64,000 nucleotides of DNA from Thermosynechococcus sp. NK55a (lineage in GTDB: Bacteria > Cyanobacteriota > Cyanobacteriia > Thermosynechococcales > Thermosynechococcaceae): assembly GCF_000505665.1 (NCBI RefSeq), contig NC_023033.1, positions 1,471,813 through 1,535,812 of the forward strand, in the 5' to 3' direction. Made by a program: the position numbers and the translations under genes. This document shows, piece by piece, positions 18,997-28,406 of the stretch; position 1 is the stretch's first letter, and the number at the start of each line of letters is the position of its first letter. The notes under the pieces were generated by a model that was given only the letters and a program-made list of their open reading frames with translations, was not told the origin of the DNA and did no database searches.

Positions 18997-19357
18997 GATA
19001 AGCTGGGGGCAAGGTTGGCAAGCGATCGGGCCACTCAATGGCCACAATCCCGGGCTCAATTTCTTCGCCGAGCCAATAGCGTTCTGGCGCCAAGGCCGCC
19101 ACTTCAGCAGGCGTCAGGCGATAGAGATCAAAGTGATAGAGGGGTACACGCCCTTCGGAATATTCCTGAATTAGGGTGAAGGTGGGGCTTTGAATGACAT
19201 CTTCAATGTTCAATCCCTCCCCCAAGGCTTGCACAAACGTGGTTTTTCCTGCCCCTAGCTCTCCCGCCAACAGGAGCACTGTCCCCGGCGGCAGCCATGT
19301 CCCCCACTGGCGCCCTAAGGCTTGCAGTTCTGCCAAACTCAGGCTGAGGTTCGTCAT
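18899..19357 (-). CDS. tsaE: tRNA N6-threonylcarbamoyladenosine (t6A) biosynthesis ATPase TsaE
   Basis: 152 residues with P-loop '[12 protein letters not shown]', '[10 protein letters not shown]' (switch region) and 'HFDLYRL', all hallmarks of TsaE (YjeE). It works with TsaB and TsaD in the t6A37 modification of ANN-decoding tRNAs; tsaC, another enzyme of the pathway, is at 51.5 kb. The start codon follows directly on the chlM stop (TAA then ATG), marking the last gene of the minus-strand operon. It runs 98 bp into the convergent trmFO gene. Confidence 0.93.
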   Translation of the reverse strand: MTNLSLSLAELQALGRQWGTWLPPGTVLLLAGELGAGKTTFVQALGEGLNIEDVIQSPTFTLIQEYSEGRVPLYHFDLYRLTPAEVAALAPERYWLGEEIEPGIVAIEWPDRLPTLPPAYLRLQLQRQQDCTHLTLEAVGAATWLLPRCLNL

Positions 19358-20071
19358 TTAGGCTGGCACTGCTTCTAGGAGTCGCGAAAAGTAAAAGCGA
19401 GTTTTGGTCATGGCATTGCGCTCAATCCGCCAACCCAAGTTCCGCAAAATCTCCACAATAAATTCCTCACTGTGGAGATAGGCACGGGTGGCCTTGCTGG
19501 CGCCGGGGAAGAATTCACCAATCTTCTTCAGCAGCATATATTTTGGTGTTTTGGGGGCAAAGCTGAGGATCAGCCGCTCCATGGCCAAAGAACTCAAGTG
19601 GGCTAGCATCCCTGCCATTTGGTTGTCGGGATAGTGGATGAGGACGTCGAGGCAGATGACGGTATGGTATTTTCCCCGCAGGGCTTCAAGATCACTGACA
19701 CTGAGGATGAGTTCATGGTGGCCATTCAACTGAACAGCGGCGCGATCGCGGGCTTCGGCCACCATTTTTTCGGAAATGTCGCTGGCATAGACCCGTGCCC
19801 CTAGCTTGGCAAGGGGAATACTTAAACTGCCGACACCGCAGCCAGCATCACAAATGAGTTGACCTTTGAGGGAGCCATCAGCGTTGAGCCATGCCAGGAC
19901 GGTATCAATCGTTTGTTGGTGTCCCATGCGGATATCCGCCTGCACCTTGCTGACCTGGTCTGTGCCATAGATGCGTCGCCAGCGATCGAACCCAGTTGTG
20001 TTGAAGTAGTTTTGAACGATTGCCTTTTCGTCAGCCGTAGATTGCGTCATAAGTTCCCGATGAATCGTCAT
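19358..20071 (-). CDS. chlM: Magnesium-protoporphyrin IX O-methyltransferase ChlM
   Basis: 237 residues from the ATG at 20071; a second ATG at 20050 ('MTQSTADEKAIV') is an equally good start, and an open frame continues upstream into ftsX. The SAM-binding motif is 'LICDAGCGVGSLSIPLAKLG', and the N-terminal 'YFNTTGFDRWRRIYG' and C-terminal 'KTRFYFSRLLEA' are typical of ChlM/BchM. It methylates the Mg-protoporphyrin IX 13-propionate in chlorophyll synthesis. It lies 8 bp after ftsX in an operon otherwise concerned with division, envelope and tRNA genes, which is unusual for a pigment gene. Confidence 0.94.
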   Translation of the reverse strand: MTIHRELMTQSTADEKAIVQNYFNTTGFDRWRRIYGTDQVSKVQADIRMGHQQTIDTVLAWLNADGSLKGQLICDAGCGVGSLSIPLAKLGARVYASDISEKMVAEARDRAAVQLNGHHELILSVSDLEALRGKYHTVICLDVLIHYPDNQMAGMLAHLSSLAMERLILSFAPKTPKYMLLKKIGEFFPGASKATRAYLHSEEFIVEILRNLGWRIERNAMTKTRFYFSRLLEAVPA

Positions 20072-20079
20072 TGCCCCAA

Positions 20080-20993
20080 TTATTGTGGCATAGGGGCTGT
20101 GGTTTGCAGTGCCAATCGGGTACTCACCAGCCCCAAAATGACGCCAATGATGATCAGGAACACACCTAAGCCCGCTGACCATTCAAGGGAAACTTTGCTG
20201 GCAAGGGCGCGAAAGCTGGTCTGTTGGGCTAGCCACTGCTGAAGCTGTTGACTACTTCCCCAACCAGCCATCCACGCCAAGGCACCGCCACCGCCACCTA
20301 GACTAGCCGCTTGAATAAATAGGGGCGTATAAATCCAAGTTTGGGTGGCACCCACGAGGGTCATGATCTCAATTTCGGGTTGGCGCACAAGAATAATCAG
20401 CCGCAAAATCGCGCTCACCAGAGCAACTACCGTTAAACTCAGTAGCAGCACCAAAATGAACGTGACGCCCCGCACCACCCGCTGCATACTTTGCAGGCCC
20501 GTTAGAGCGCGCTCAAGGTACTGCACAGACTCAATGCCTTCCTTTTGGGCAATTTGGTTAGCCAAGGGAGCCACCTGTTCGAGGCTCTGGGCGCGGATCT
20601 TGATTTCATCGCTGAGGGGATTGGTGTCAAAGAGGTCTAAACCGCCCTGTTCACTTTTAAGGCCTAAATCAGCTTGCAATTCTGCCCAAGCGCGATCGCG
20701 ATCAATCCAATTCAAATCGGCTACCGCCGGTAATGCCGCCAACTGTTCCTTGAGGCTGGCTACTTTGGCTGCGGGAAGTTCAGGCGACACATAGGCAGTA
20801 ATTTCTAAGCGATTGCCAAGGGACTCGACACTGGCGCCGAGGAGGTGGGACACTTGCCAGCCCCAACCAAAATAAACAGCGTCACAGCAACAGCAATCAC
20901 AGCGGCGCCATTGAGCCAACCGCCGCGCCAGAGACTGCGGCGTACTTCCGAAAGCAAAAAGTCAAGGGTGGGTAAGGAACTCAAGTTTGCCAT
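20080..20993 (-). pseudogene. ftsX: Cell-division protein FtsX, split by a one-base frameshift at 20861-20864
   Basis: The N-terminal frame starts at ATG 20993 ('[19 protein letters not shown]') and enters the first membrane helix ('AAVIAVAVTLFILVG'), then goes out of frame. The rest of FtsX continues in another frame from about 20860 ('WQVSHLLGASVESLGN') through the periplasmic domain and three further helices to the TAA at 20080. One extra G in the GGGG run (plus-strand CCCC, 20861-20864) would restore a single protein of about 304 residues, normal for FtsX. FtsEX regulates septal peptidoglycan hydrolases. The intact remainder suggests a very recent mutation or a sequencing error. It overlaps ftsE by 32 bp. 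Confidence 0.85.
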
Positions 20994-21684
20994 GGTGCAA
21001 ATGGAGAATCCGATGGGGAACTAGGCGGGTCAAGGCTAAATCATGGGTAGTAAAGAGGACTGTTAACCCATGTTGATGCAGACGATGGAGCAGAGCAAGA
21101 ATTTGCTGGCTGGTCTGGGGATCCAGATTACCGGTAGGTTCATCCGCTAGTAATAGCTCAGGACCACCGACAATGGCACGGGCAATGCTCACCCGCTGCT
21201 GCTCTCCCCCCGATAAAGATTGGGGATTGGCATTGGCTTTGTGGCTCAGTCCCACCAGTTTGAGCGCCGTTTGCACCCGCTGTTGAATTTCTGCTTTGGG
21301 AATACCGCGCACCAGCAGGGCAAAAGCCACATTTTCTGCAACTGAGCGATCGCCCAAGAGCTTAAAGTCCTGAAAAATGACCCCCAAGCGCCGCCGCAAC
21401 TGTGCCATTCGCCGATCCTGCTGGGGATTGACCTCCTCGCCAAAGAGGCGAACGATGCCGTGATCGGGTCGCAGTTGACCGCAGAGGAGTTTTAAGAGGG
21501 TGGATTTACCCGACCCCGAGGCACCCGTCAGAAAATAAAAGTCTCCCCGTCGCAGCTGCCAACTGACGCGATGTAAGCAGGGCAACGCACCACCAAAGGA
21601 CTTCGTGACTTGGTACAGTTCTGCAATGATGGCCCCCCTAGAGGTTGGTTCGTAGGGGGATACCACGGGGGTCACTGCTGTCAT
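20962..21684 (-). CDS. ftsE: Cell-division ATP-binding protein FtsE
   Basis: 240 residues from ATG 21684, chosen because it forms an ATGA overlap with the stop of the upstream glycosyltransferase gene; the frame continues upstream but only in that gene's shadow. It has Walker A 'GASGSGKST', Q loop 'VIFQDFKLL', signature '[15 protein letters not shown]' and Walker B '[12 protein letters not shown]', the last typical of FtsE/LolD-class ATPases. It pairs with FtsX, encoded directly downstream with a 32-bp overlap. The first ~20 residues before the ABC core are extra. Confidence 0.92.
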   Translation of the reverse strand: MTAVTPVVSPYEPTSRGAIIAELYQVTKSFGGALPCLHRVSWQLRRGDFYFLTGASGSGKSTLLKLLCGQLRPDHGIVRLFGEEVNPQQDRRMAQLRRRLGVIFQDFKLLGDRSVAENVAFALLVRGIPKAEIQQRVQTALKLVGLSHKANANPQSLSGGEQQRVSIARAIVGGPELLLADEPTGNLDPQTSQQILALLHRLHQHGLTVLFTTHDLALTRLVPHRILHLHHGKLEFLTHP

Positions 21685-22457
21685 CGGGATGAGAAACGCT
21701 GTCGCCCATGCAAACGACTCAGGAGTGCTTTCCATGCAAATTGGGGTAGCGCCAGCATGCGCCGCCAACGCCAGGGTTCTTGGTAAAGACGGTAGAGCCA
21801 CTCCAAATGGAGTTTTTGCATCAGTTTGGGTGCCCGCCTTTTAACCCCTGCCCAGACATCAAAACTACCGCCAACACCGACCCAAATCGCTTGGGGACAA
21901 ATATGGCGGTGGCGATCGATCCAATATTCCTGACGCGGTACACCCAAAGCAACAAGGATAATATGGGGTTGGGTTTCTTTCAGCTTTTCAATGAGGGCAG
22001 CTTCCATATCCGCATCGTGGTAGCCCGACTGCACGCCAACAATCTTTAAGTTCGGCAGCTCTCGATGCCAGCGCTCAGCCACTTTTTCTGCTACCCCCGG
22101 TGCTGCCCCATAAAAGAAGACCCGTTTCGGCTGCGGAGAGTCATTGGCCAATCGCAGTAGGGCTTCGGCAAATTCAATCCCCGGTAGACGGCGCACAGAG
22201 AGGCCATGTAACCTCAGGTAGAGAATGACCCCCGACCCATCGGGAATCACCAAATCAGCACGGTGTAAAACGTCAGCAAACTCTGGTGTGCGCTCCGCCA
22301 GTATCACCATCTCTGAATTGAGCGTGATCACGTGTTGGCCATGACCATCTCGCTGTTGCATCAGCAACCACTCAGGGGCATTGTCCACCAAATGGAGGGG
22401 AAATCCCAAAACTGAGACTTTTGCCGGAATGGTCGGCATTACAAGGGGGTAACCCAT
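21681..22457 (-). CDS. WecG/TagA/CpsF family glycosyltransferase
   Basis: About 258 residues from ATG 22457 (ATG 22439 'MPTIPAKVSVLG' is an alternative). Family features: 'HVITLNSEMVILAERTPEF' near the N-terminus, 'LVIPDGSGVILYLRL', 'FFYGAAPGVAEKVAE', 'ALGVPRQEYWI' and the C-terminal 'GVGGSFDVWAGVKRRAPK' and 'LHLEWLYRL'. These GT26 enzymes transfer ManNAc-type sugars to lipid-linked GlcNAc in surface-polysaccharide synthesis, and act at the inner membrane. It is the first gene of the wecG-ftsE-ftsX-chlM-tsaE run. The donor sugar is unknown. Confidence 0.9.
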   Translation of the reverse strand: MGYPLVMPTIPAKVSVLGFPLHLVDNAPEWLLMQQRDGHGQHVITLNSEMVILAERTPEFADVLHRADLVIPDGSGVILYLRLHGLSVRRLPGIEFAEALLRLANDSPQPKRVFFYGAAPGVAEKVAERWHRELPNLKIVGVQSGYHDADMEAALIEKLKETQPHIILVALGVPRQEYWIDRHRHICPQAIWVGVGGSFDVWAGVKRRAPKLMQKLHLEWLYRLYQEPWRWRRMLALPQFAWKALLSRLHGRQRFSSR

Positions 22458-22627
22458 AGGAAAGTTGAGCACAAGAGACACCCAGTATCTTACAGCCCTT
22501 CTCACAGCAGGTGAACACTCTGAGCAAAAGAGCGTGATAGACAGGAGAAGGCTGCCGTTGTGGACCCCTATCCTCTGGAAAAGGGCTATATCGCATATAC
22601 AGGCTCACCGCCACGGGATATGCTTTG

Positions 22628-22657
22628 TTGAAATCCACGAAACCTGTTTGCTAGATT
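22628..22657 (+). promoter_or_regulatory. psbD: Candidate sigma-70 promoter of psbD
   Basis: TTGAAA at 22628-22633 and TAGATT at 22652-22657 are separated by 18 bp, about 95 bp upstream of the psbD ATG. The 248-bp gap before psbD has no other gene. The match is close but unproven. Confidence 0.4.
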
Positions 22658-22752
22658 AGAGTCGTTATTAAGATTCGTAAACCTGGCTCTTATCGTGCCA
22701 TTGAGCTACCTCACGAATCTGCCTTAATGACTTCCCTTCGGAGTTGAGTTTT

Positions 22753-23811
22753 ATGACGATCGCGATTGGACGAGCGCCAGCAGAACGGGGATGGTTTGAC
22801 ATCCTCGACGACTGGCTCAAACGGGACAGATTTGTCTTTGTCGGCTGGTCAGGCATCCTGCTTTTCCCCTGCGCCTACCTGGCGTTGGGGGGCTGGCTGA
22901 CCGGTACCACCTTTGTTACCTCCTGGTACACCCATGGCCTGGCCTCCAGCTACCTGGAAGGGTGCAACTTCCTGACCGTTGCCGTTTCCACCCCCGCCAA
23001 CAGCATGGGGCACTCCCTGCTCCTGCTGTGGGGCCCTGAAGCCCAAGGGGACTTCACCCGCTGGTGCCAACTGGGCGGTCTGTGGACCTTTATTGCCCTG
23101 CACGGCGCCTTTGGTCTGATTGGGTTCATGCTGCGGCAGTTTGAAATTGCCCGCCTGGTGGGCATCCGTCCCTACAACGCCATTGCCTTCAGTGCCCCCA
23201 TTGCCGTCTTTGTCAGCGTCTTCTTGATCTATCCTTTGGGGCAATCCAGCTGGTTCTTTGCCCCCAGCTTTGGGGTTGCCGCCATCTTCCGTTTCCTGCT
23301 ATTTTTCCAAGGATTCCACAACTGGACCTTGAACCCCTTCCACATGATGGGGGTAGCCGGTGTGCTGGGGGGTGCCCTGTTGTGTGCCATCCACGGCGCC
23401 ACAGTGGAAAATACCCTCTTCCAAGATGGGGAGAGTGCCAGCACCTTCCGAGCCTTTAGCCCGACACAGGCGGAAGAGACCTACTCGATGGTGACGGCAA
23501 ACCGGTTCTGGAGCCAAATTTTTGGCATTGCCTTCTCGAACAAGCGCTGGTTGCACTTTTTCATGTTGTTTGTGCCGGTGACGGGGCTGTGGATGAGTGC
23601 GATTGGCGTGGTGGGTCTAGCGTTGAACCTGCGGTCCTATGACTTCATTTCGCAGGAGATTCGGGCCGCGGAAGACCCTGAGTTTGAGACGTTCTACACG
23701 AAGAACCTGCTGTTGAACGAGGGCATCCGTGCTTGGATGGCGCCCCAAGACCAACCCCATGAAAACTTTGTCTTCCCAGAAGAGGTACTCCCCCGTGGTA
23801 ACGCTTTGTAG
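22753..23811 (+). CDS. psbD: Photosystem II reaction-centre protein D2
   Basis: 352 residues starting '[21 protein letters not shown]', the standard D2 length. The track is open slightly upstream, but the ATG at 22753 is the canonical start. D2 binds P680 chlorophylls, pheophytin, QA and the non-heme iron; the His ligands lie in '[11 protein letters not shown]' and '[11 protein letters not shown]'. No psbC follows: the gene ends in a strong terminator. In BP-1 a stand-alone psbD1 exists besides a psbD2-psbC operon, and this locus matches the former. Compared with BP-1 from memory, differences include 'GIRPYNA', 'GESAST' and 'AFSPTQ'. Confidence 0.97.
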   Translation: MTIAIGRAPAERGWFDILDDWLKRDRFVFVGWSGILLFPCAYLALGGWLTGTTFVTSWYTHGLASSYLEGCNFLTVAVSTPANSMGHSLLLLWGPEAQGDFTRWCQLGGLWTFIALHGAFGLIGFMLRQFEIARLVGIRPYNAIAFSAPIAVFVSVFLIYPLGQSSWFFAPSFGVAAIFRFLLFFQGFHNWTLNPFHMMGVAGVLGGALLCAIHGATVENTLFQDGESASTFRAFSPTQAEETYSMVTANRFWSQIFGIAFSNKRWLHFFMLFVPVTGLWMSAIGVVGLALNLRSYDFISQEIRAAEDPEFETFYTKNLLLNEGIRAWMAPQDQPHENFVFPEEVLPRGNAL

Positions 23812-23837
23812 GGCGTAAGCAATCCTAGCCTTGAGTG

Positions 23838-23864
23838 TCCCTCCCCACTGGGGAGGGATTTTTT
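23838..23864 (+). terminator. Rho-independent terminator after psbD
   Basis: A perfect 9-bp stem TCCCTCCCC/GGGGAGGGA with a 3-nt loop, followed by six T residues. It lies 26 bp after the psbD stop, which argues that psbD is monocistronic. Confidence 0.93.
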
Positions 23865-23867
23865 ATG

Positions 23868-24416
23868 TCAAGGGAATAGGGGAAGTTCGTTAATAGACTT
23901 CCCCTGTTGATCTTTGGCAGAAAGGAGGGGTTCACCGTCAATTGGCCAGGTAATGCCAATGGTGGGGTCATTCCACAGCAGCGTATATTCATCCCCGGCA
24001 TTGTAGTAGTCGGTGGTTTTGTAGAGGACTTGTGCCTTTGGGGATTTTACCCAGAAGCCATGGGCAAAGCCAGGGGGAATCCACAATTGCTGGAAGTTTT
24101 CGGCCCTCAGCCATGTTCCCACCCATTGCCCCCAGGTGGGTGAAGAGCGCCGCAAATCAACGGCCACGTCAAAAATTTCCCCCTCGATGACCCGAACGAG
24201 TTTGCCCTGGGGGTGTTGGTGCTGGTAGTGGAGTCCTCGCAAAACGCCCTGCCGAGAGGCGGAATGATTGTCTTGAACAAAGTTTACCGCCAAGCCTGTG
24301 GCCGCCATAAAGGCTCGTTGATTAAAACTTTCCAGGAAAAAGCCGCGTTGATCCCGAAAGACAGGGAGTTCCAAAAGCAGAACGTCAGCGATCGCCAGCG
24401 GTTGTACCTTGACCAT
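23868..24416 (-). CDS. rfbC: dTDP-4-dehydrorhamnose 3,5-epimerase
   Basis: 182 residues of cupin type with 'VRGLHYQ'-like block ('GVLRGLHYQHQHPQGKLV'), 'GEIFDVAVDLRRSSPT' and 'IPPGFAHGF', the conserved RmlC active-site regions including the catalytic His and Tyr neighbourhood. It epimerises dTDP-4-keto-6-deoxyglucose in L-rhamnose synthesis. It is the last gene of the minus-strand rfbB-rfbA-rfbC operon, overlapping rfbA by 32 bp. rfbD (reductase) is not in the window. Confidence 0.93.
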   Translation of the reverse strand: MVKVQPLAIADVLLLELPVFRDQRGFFLESFNQRAFMAATGLAVNFVQDNHSASRQGVLRGLHYQHQHPQGKLVRVIEGEIFDVAVDLRRSSPTWGQWVGTWLRAENFQQLWIPPGFAHGFWVKSPKAQVLYKTTDYYNAGDEYTLLWNDPTIGITWPIDGEPLLSAKDQQGKSINELPLFP

Positions 24417-25296
24417 GGATTCCTCCTGTCACTTCTGCCCAAACTTGCAAGAGATATTGGCCGTAGCTACTTTTGCGCAGGGATTGTGCCAGTTCATAAA
24501 GTTGCGCCGGTGTAATGTAGCCCTGATGTAGGGCAATTTCTTCTAAGCAAGCAACTTTCACCCCCTGTCGTTCCTCTAGGGTGCGAATAAAGCTACTGGC
24601 CTGTTGCAGCAGATCATAGGTACCGGTATCGAGCCACGCATAGCCGCGTCCGAGTAATTCCACCTGCAGTTGTTCCTTTTCTAGGTAAAGGCGGTTGAGG
24701 TCAGTAATTTCCAGTTCTCCCCGCGCTGAAGGTTGCAGCTGAGCTGCCAAATCGCACACCTGCTGGTCATAAAAATATATCCCCGGCACGGCATAGTTGG
24801 ACTTGGGCACTGCTGGCTTTTCCTCGATACCGAGAACGCGACCGCTGGCATCAAATTCAATCACCCCGTACTGTTGCGGGTTGGCCACCCGGTAGCCAAA
24901 GATCAGGGCGCCTTTGGTGAGTTGAGCCGCTCGGCGCAACTTCTCTGAAAGATCATGGCCGTAGAGAAGATTATCCCCAAGGGTCAGGCACACAGGTTCC
25001 CCCTGCAAAAATTCGCGCCCCAAAATAAACGCTTCCGCTAAGCCATTGGGCTGCGGCTGCACACAATAGCTGAACGATAGCCCCCATTGCTGACCGCTGC
25101 CAAGCAGTTTCTCAAAAAGAGAGAGGTGCTCTGGGGTGGAAATAATGAGAATCTCCCGAATTCCCGCCAGCATCAAGATGGAGAGGGGATAATAAATCAT
25201 CGGCTTATCGTAGATGGGCATCAGTTGTTTACTGACCACCCGGGTTAGGGGATACAGACGCGTACCTGAGCCGCCAGCGAGAATAATTCCTTTCAT
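24385..25296 (-). CDS. rfbA: Glucose-1-phosphate thymidylyltransferase
   Basis: 303 residues from '[18 protein letters not shown]' at 25296, which overlaps the rfbB stop as ATGA. It shows the nucleotidyltransferase signature, '[18 protein letters not shown]' and '[11 protein letters not shown]' (metal-binding Asp), as in RmlA. It converts glucose-1-P and dTTP to dTDP-glucose, the first step to dTDP-rhamnose. Length is normal for the family (about 290-300). Confidence 0.95.
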   Translation of the reverse strand: MKGIILAGGSGTRLYPLTRVVSKQLMPIYDKPMIYYPLSILMLAGIREILIISTPEHLSLFEKLLGSGQQWGLSFSYCVQPQPNGLAEAFILGREFLQGEPVCLTLGDNLLYGHDLSEKLRRAAQLTKGALIFGYRVANPQQYGVIEFDASGRVLGIEEKPAVPKSNYAVPGIYFYDQQVCDLAAQLQPSARGELEITDLNRLYLEKEQLQVELLGRGYAWLDTGTYDLLQQASSFIRTLEERQGVKVACLEEIALHQGYITPAQLYELAQSLRKSSYGQYLLQVWAEVTGGIHGQGTTAGDR

Positions 25297-26372
25297 GGGC
25301 AATGAGCGAGAACGCTGCCGTAGTGAGTGACCAGCCAAGCCCGGTAATCAGCAGTGCGGGCGGCTTCCACCCAATCTTGGTGGGCAAGATACCACTGTAC
25401 GGTTTTTTCTAGGCCACTCCTAAAGGTTTCTTGGGGCTGCCACCCCAGTTCCCGCTGAATTTTAGTGGCATCAATAGCGTAGCGGCGATCGTGACCGGGG
25501 CGATCGCTCACAAAGGTAATCAAACTGCGGTAATTTAAGCCAGACCGGGGTACCAGGGTTTGCAGCAGATCACAGAGGGTTTGCACAACCTCAAGGTTAG
25601 GCTTTTCACAATTGCCGCCAATGTTGTAGGTTTGGCCCACCTGTCCCTTTTGCCAAACGGTATAGACCGCACGGCAGTGATCCTCAACGTAGAGCCAATC
25701 GCGCACATTTTGTCCGTCGCCGTAAAGGGGCAGGGGGTGCCCCCCTAAGGCTTGGCAGATCACTAGGGGGATTAGTTTTTCTGGAAATTGGTAGGGACCG
25801 TAGTTGTTGGAGCAGTTAGTGGTGAGGGTGGGTAGCCCGTAGGTGTGGTGGTAGGCACGCACCAGATGATCAGAGGCGGCCTTTGAAGCAGCATAGGGGC
25901 TGTTGGGGGCATAGGGGGTGTCTTCTCGGAAAGGCGGATCTTCGGGGCCAAGAGTGCCATAGACTTCATCGGTGGAAATGTGAATGAAGCGAAAGGCCTC
26001 CTGGGCCCCGGAGGGGAGCTGTTGCCAGTAGGTTTTAACTTCTTCTAGGAGATTAGCTGTGCCCACAATATTGGTTTGGATAAAGTCGCGCGGACTATTG
26101 ATGGAGCGATCGACATGGCTCTCAGCCGCAAAGTGAATGACAGCGGCGGGCTGGAAGGTTTGCAACAGGTCCCGGACAAGGGGGCGATCGCCCACATCTC
26201 CCCTCACAAATTGATAATTGGGCAGTTGCTCCAGCATGGCTAGGGTACCGGGGTGACAGGCATAGGTCACTTTATCAAGGTTGAGCACCGCCCCCCAGCC
26301 CTCCGTGAGGGCAAGCCGCACAAAGTTGGCGCCAATAAACCCGCCGCCACCTGTTACCAAAATCTTGATCAT
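25293..26372 (-). CDS. rfbB: dTDP-glucose 4,6-dehydratase
   Basis: 359 residues starting '[19 protein letters not shown]' (NAD-binding GxxGxxG). The active site follows the extended SDR pattern: '[11 protein letters not shown]' with Thr-Asp-Glu, and '[15 protein letters not shown]' with Tyr and Lys. RmlB makes dTDP-4-keto-6-deoxyglucose. It is first in the rfbBAC operon, with each gene overlapping the next. The frame continues five codons upstream; ATG 26372 is preferred by homology. Confidence 0.95.
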   Translation of the reverse strand: MIKILVTGGGGFIGANFVRLALTEGWGAVLNLDKVTYACHPGTLAMLEQLPNYQFVRGDVGDRPLVRDLLQTFQPAAVIHFAAESHVDRSINSPRDFIQTNIVGTANLLEEVKTYWQQLPSGAQEAFRFIHISTDEVYGTLGPEDPPFREDTPYAPNSPYAASKAASDHLVRAYHHTYGLPTLTTNCSNNYGPYQFPEKLIPLVICQALGGHPLPLYGDGQNVRDWLYVEDHCRAVYTVWQKGQVGQTYNIGGNCEKPNLEVVQTLCDLLQTLVPRSGLNYRSLITFVSDRPGHDRRYAIDATKIQRELGWQPQETFRSGLEKTVQWYLAHQDWVEAARTADYRAWLVTHYGSVLAHCP

Positions 26373-26481
26373 GGGCACTAACACCACCAGATTTTGGCTT
26401 GCATCATACCAAGACGAGACACCTGTTCAAAAAAAGAGGTTTACTAGAAATGAAGCTCCATATTTACTTAGGCGGATAACC

Positions 26482-26931
26482 ATGGACAAATTTATGGCGG
26501 CAGCGATCGCTGAGGCAGAGCAAGGACTCAAAGAAGGTGGCATTCCCATTGGTTCCGTCTTGGTGCGCAATGGCCAAATCATTGGTCGTGGTCACAACCA
26601 GCGGGTACAGCGGGGCAGCCCAATTCTACATGCGGAGATTGATTGTCTGGCCAATGCCGGTCGCATCAGTTGCTATGACGATACGGTGCTCTACTCAACC
26701 CTGATGCCCTGCTATCTCTGTGCTGGTGCTGTGGTGCAGTTTGGCATCAAAAAGGTGATTGCTGGTGAATCCCAGACCTTTGCGGGAGCACGGGAGTTTA
26801 TGGAAGCCCACGGCGTTGAGGTGATTGACCTGAACTTGGAGCGATGCCAGCAGCTAATGCGTGACTTTATTGCCCAGTATCCCCAGCTCTGGTTTGAGGA
26901 CATTGGCAAACTCACTGCCAAAGAAGCCTAG
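26482..26931 (+). CDS. Cytosine/nucleoside deaminase (yeast Fcy1-like), zinc-dependent
   Basis: 149 residues from ATG 26482 (longer frame upstream lies antisense to rfbB). Zinc site: His50-Ala-Glu52 and 'PCYLC' (Cys77, Cys80), the HxE/PCxxC pattern of the cytidine deaminase superfamily. The extended similarity 'LANAGRISCYDDTVLYSTLMP' and C-terminal 'FEDIGK' resembles yeast cytosine deaminase rather than tRNA adenosine deaminase TadA. The likely reaction is cytosine to uracil in pyrimidine salvage. It is convergent with alr and divergent from the rfb operon. Confidence 0.8.
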   Translation: MDKFMAAAIAEAEQGLKEGGIPIGSVLVRNGQIIGRGHNQRVQRGSPILHAEIDCLANAGRISCYDDTVLYSTLMPCYLCAGAVVQFGIKKVIAGESQTFAGAREFMEAHGVEVIDLNLERCQQLMRDFIAQYPQLWFEDIGKLTAKEA

Positions 26932-26937
26932 CAAAAT

Positions 26938-28089
26938 TTAGGAGACAGGAATACGCGGCAAGCGGTTCTTGAAGCCACAGAGAATTTCCCAAGTAATTGT
27001 GCCGAGGGCTTCCGCCCAAGTTTCCACCGTCAGGCAGTCGCCGCCATCTTCCCCAAGGAGGGTTACCACATCCCCCTCCTGGAGCCCATCAATGTCACTC
27101 ACATCAATCATCAGTTGATCCATCGTAATTGCCCCCACTTGGCGCACCCGTTTTCCCTGGACGAGGACTTCGAGCTTGTTGGAAAGAAGACGCGGCACCC
27201 CATCGGCATAGCCAATGCCAACAACGGCAATTTTCATCGGCTGAGGGGCAATGAATTGATGACCGTAGCTAACGCCTGTACCAGCGGGAATCTCTTTCAA
27301 GAGGGTAATGCGCGATCGCACCTGCATGACGGGTCGCAGGGGCACTACATCCCGTAAATGGGACGCAGGATACACGCCGTAAAGGCTCAAACCAATGCGC
27401 ACCATGTCGTAGTGGCTACTGCGGTTGGCCAATGTTGCTGCCGAATTGGCCATGTGACGGCGCACAGCACCTAAACCCAGGGCAGAAATTTGTTCCCATA
27501 CCTGTTCAAAGTAGGCCTGCTGCTGCCGCATCAAACTGGCATCTGGATCATCGGCACTGGCAAAGTGGGAGTAAATCCCCTGAATGCGCAGGTGAGGTAG
27601 CCGCTGCACAAACTGCACAAAACCCACCGCATCCTGCCAGGGACAGCCCAAGCGAGACATACCCGTATCAATCATCAAATGGACATCAAGGGGTTCGCGC
27701 AGGCGATCGGCGTAGTCGGAGAAAATCAGGGCTTGCTTAGGTGTAGAGAGGGTAGGCTGCAGCTGCCACTCGGCCATCATCTGCACCTGGACGGGCAAAT
27801 TGACGGATCCCAAGACCAAAATAGGCGCTGTAATCCCTGCCTGCCGTAGAGCAATCCCTTCCGGAATCGTTGCCACCCCTAGCCAAGTCGCACCGTGGGC
27901 TAAAACCGTCTGTGCTACAGTGAGTGCGCCATGACCATAGGCATCTGCCTTCACCACGGCTAAAAGTTCCGTTGTAGGTGCTAGCCACTGGCGCAAGCTG
28001 CGCGTATTAGCCGCCAAGGCTGCCAAATCAATTTCAATCCATGCGCGCTCACACTCATGGGAACTGGTGAGCTGTTCCTGACTGAGCAT
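26938..28089 (-). CDS. alr: Alanine racemase
   Basis: 383 residues from ATG 28089. The PLP lysine is Lys47 in 'LAVVKADAYGHG', and the second catalytic base Tyr is in 'GTGVSYGHQF'. 'GIGYADGVPR' and 'MDQLMIDVS' are family blocks. It makes D-alanine for peptidoglycan. murI, the D-glutamate enzyme, is divergent 317 bp away, so two cell-wall racemases share one intergenic region. Confidence 0.95.
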   Translation of the reverse strand: MLSQEQLTSSHECERAWIEIDLAALAANTRSLRQWLAPTTELLAVVKADAYGHGALTVAQTVLAHGATWLGVATIPEGIALRQAGITAPILVLGSVNLPVQVQMMAEWQLQPTLSTPKQALIFSDYADRLREPLDVHLMIDTGMSRLGCPWQDAVGFVQFVQRLPHLRIQGIYSHFASADDPDASLMRQQQAYFEQVWEQISALGLGAVRRHMANSAATLANRSSHYDMVRIGLSLYGVYPASHLRDVVPLRPVMQVRSRITLLKEIPAGTGVSYGHQFIAPQPMKIAVVGIGYADGVPRLLSNKLEVLVQGKRVRQVGAITMDQLMIDVSDIDGLQEGDVVTLLGEDGGDCLTVETWAEALGTITWEILCGFKNRLPRIPVS

Positions 28090-28406
28090 TGTTGTTCCTA
28101 TCCTCACACCATAATTCCCCAGTAGGGGGTGACGAACCCTACAGCCACTGACAGTCTGTGATTCAATGTATATCACTCTATGTTCAGTCCTAGGGTCAAC
28201 ATTCGGTTCTTGGCAAAACCTGCTAGAGTGGCACTACAGCCCTTGCCAAGATATACAGTCCATCTAGGGGAGGCCTTTCTTCCCCAGAAGGGGGCTGGTG
28301 GTTTTGAGCGGGTTTCATTTCCGTAAAAAGGGCGGTAGATTGACTGTGGTTGCCCTCTTTCTGCACGGGGCAACGCCATTTTTGTTGGTGTGAGGTCGAG
28401 GTTCGA
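28090..28406. other. Divergent intergenic region between alr and murI
   Basis: 317 bases with no gene I can support. It should hold the promoters of both racemase genes. A GC-rich block at about 28263-28301 has weak local self-complementarity, not enough to call a terminator or riboswitch. Confidence 0.4.

Noticed and set aside
22849-23244. A 131-residue Gly/Gln-rich minus-strand ORF inside psbD
   Set aside because: Antisense to a highly conserved gene; its composition mirrors the codon bias of psbD.
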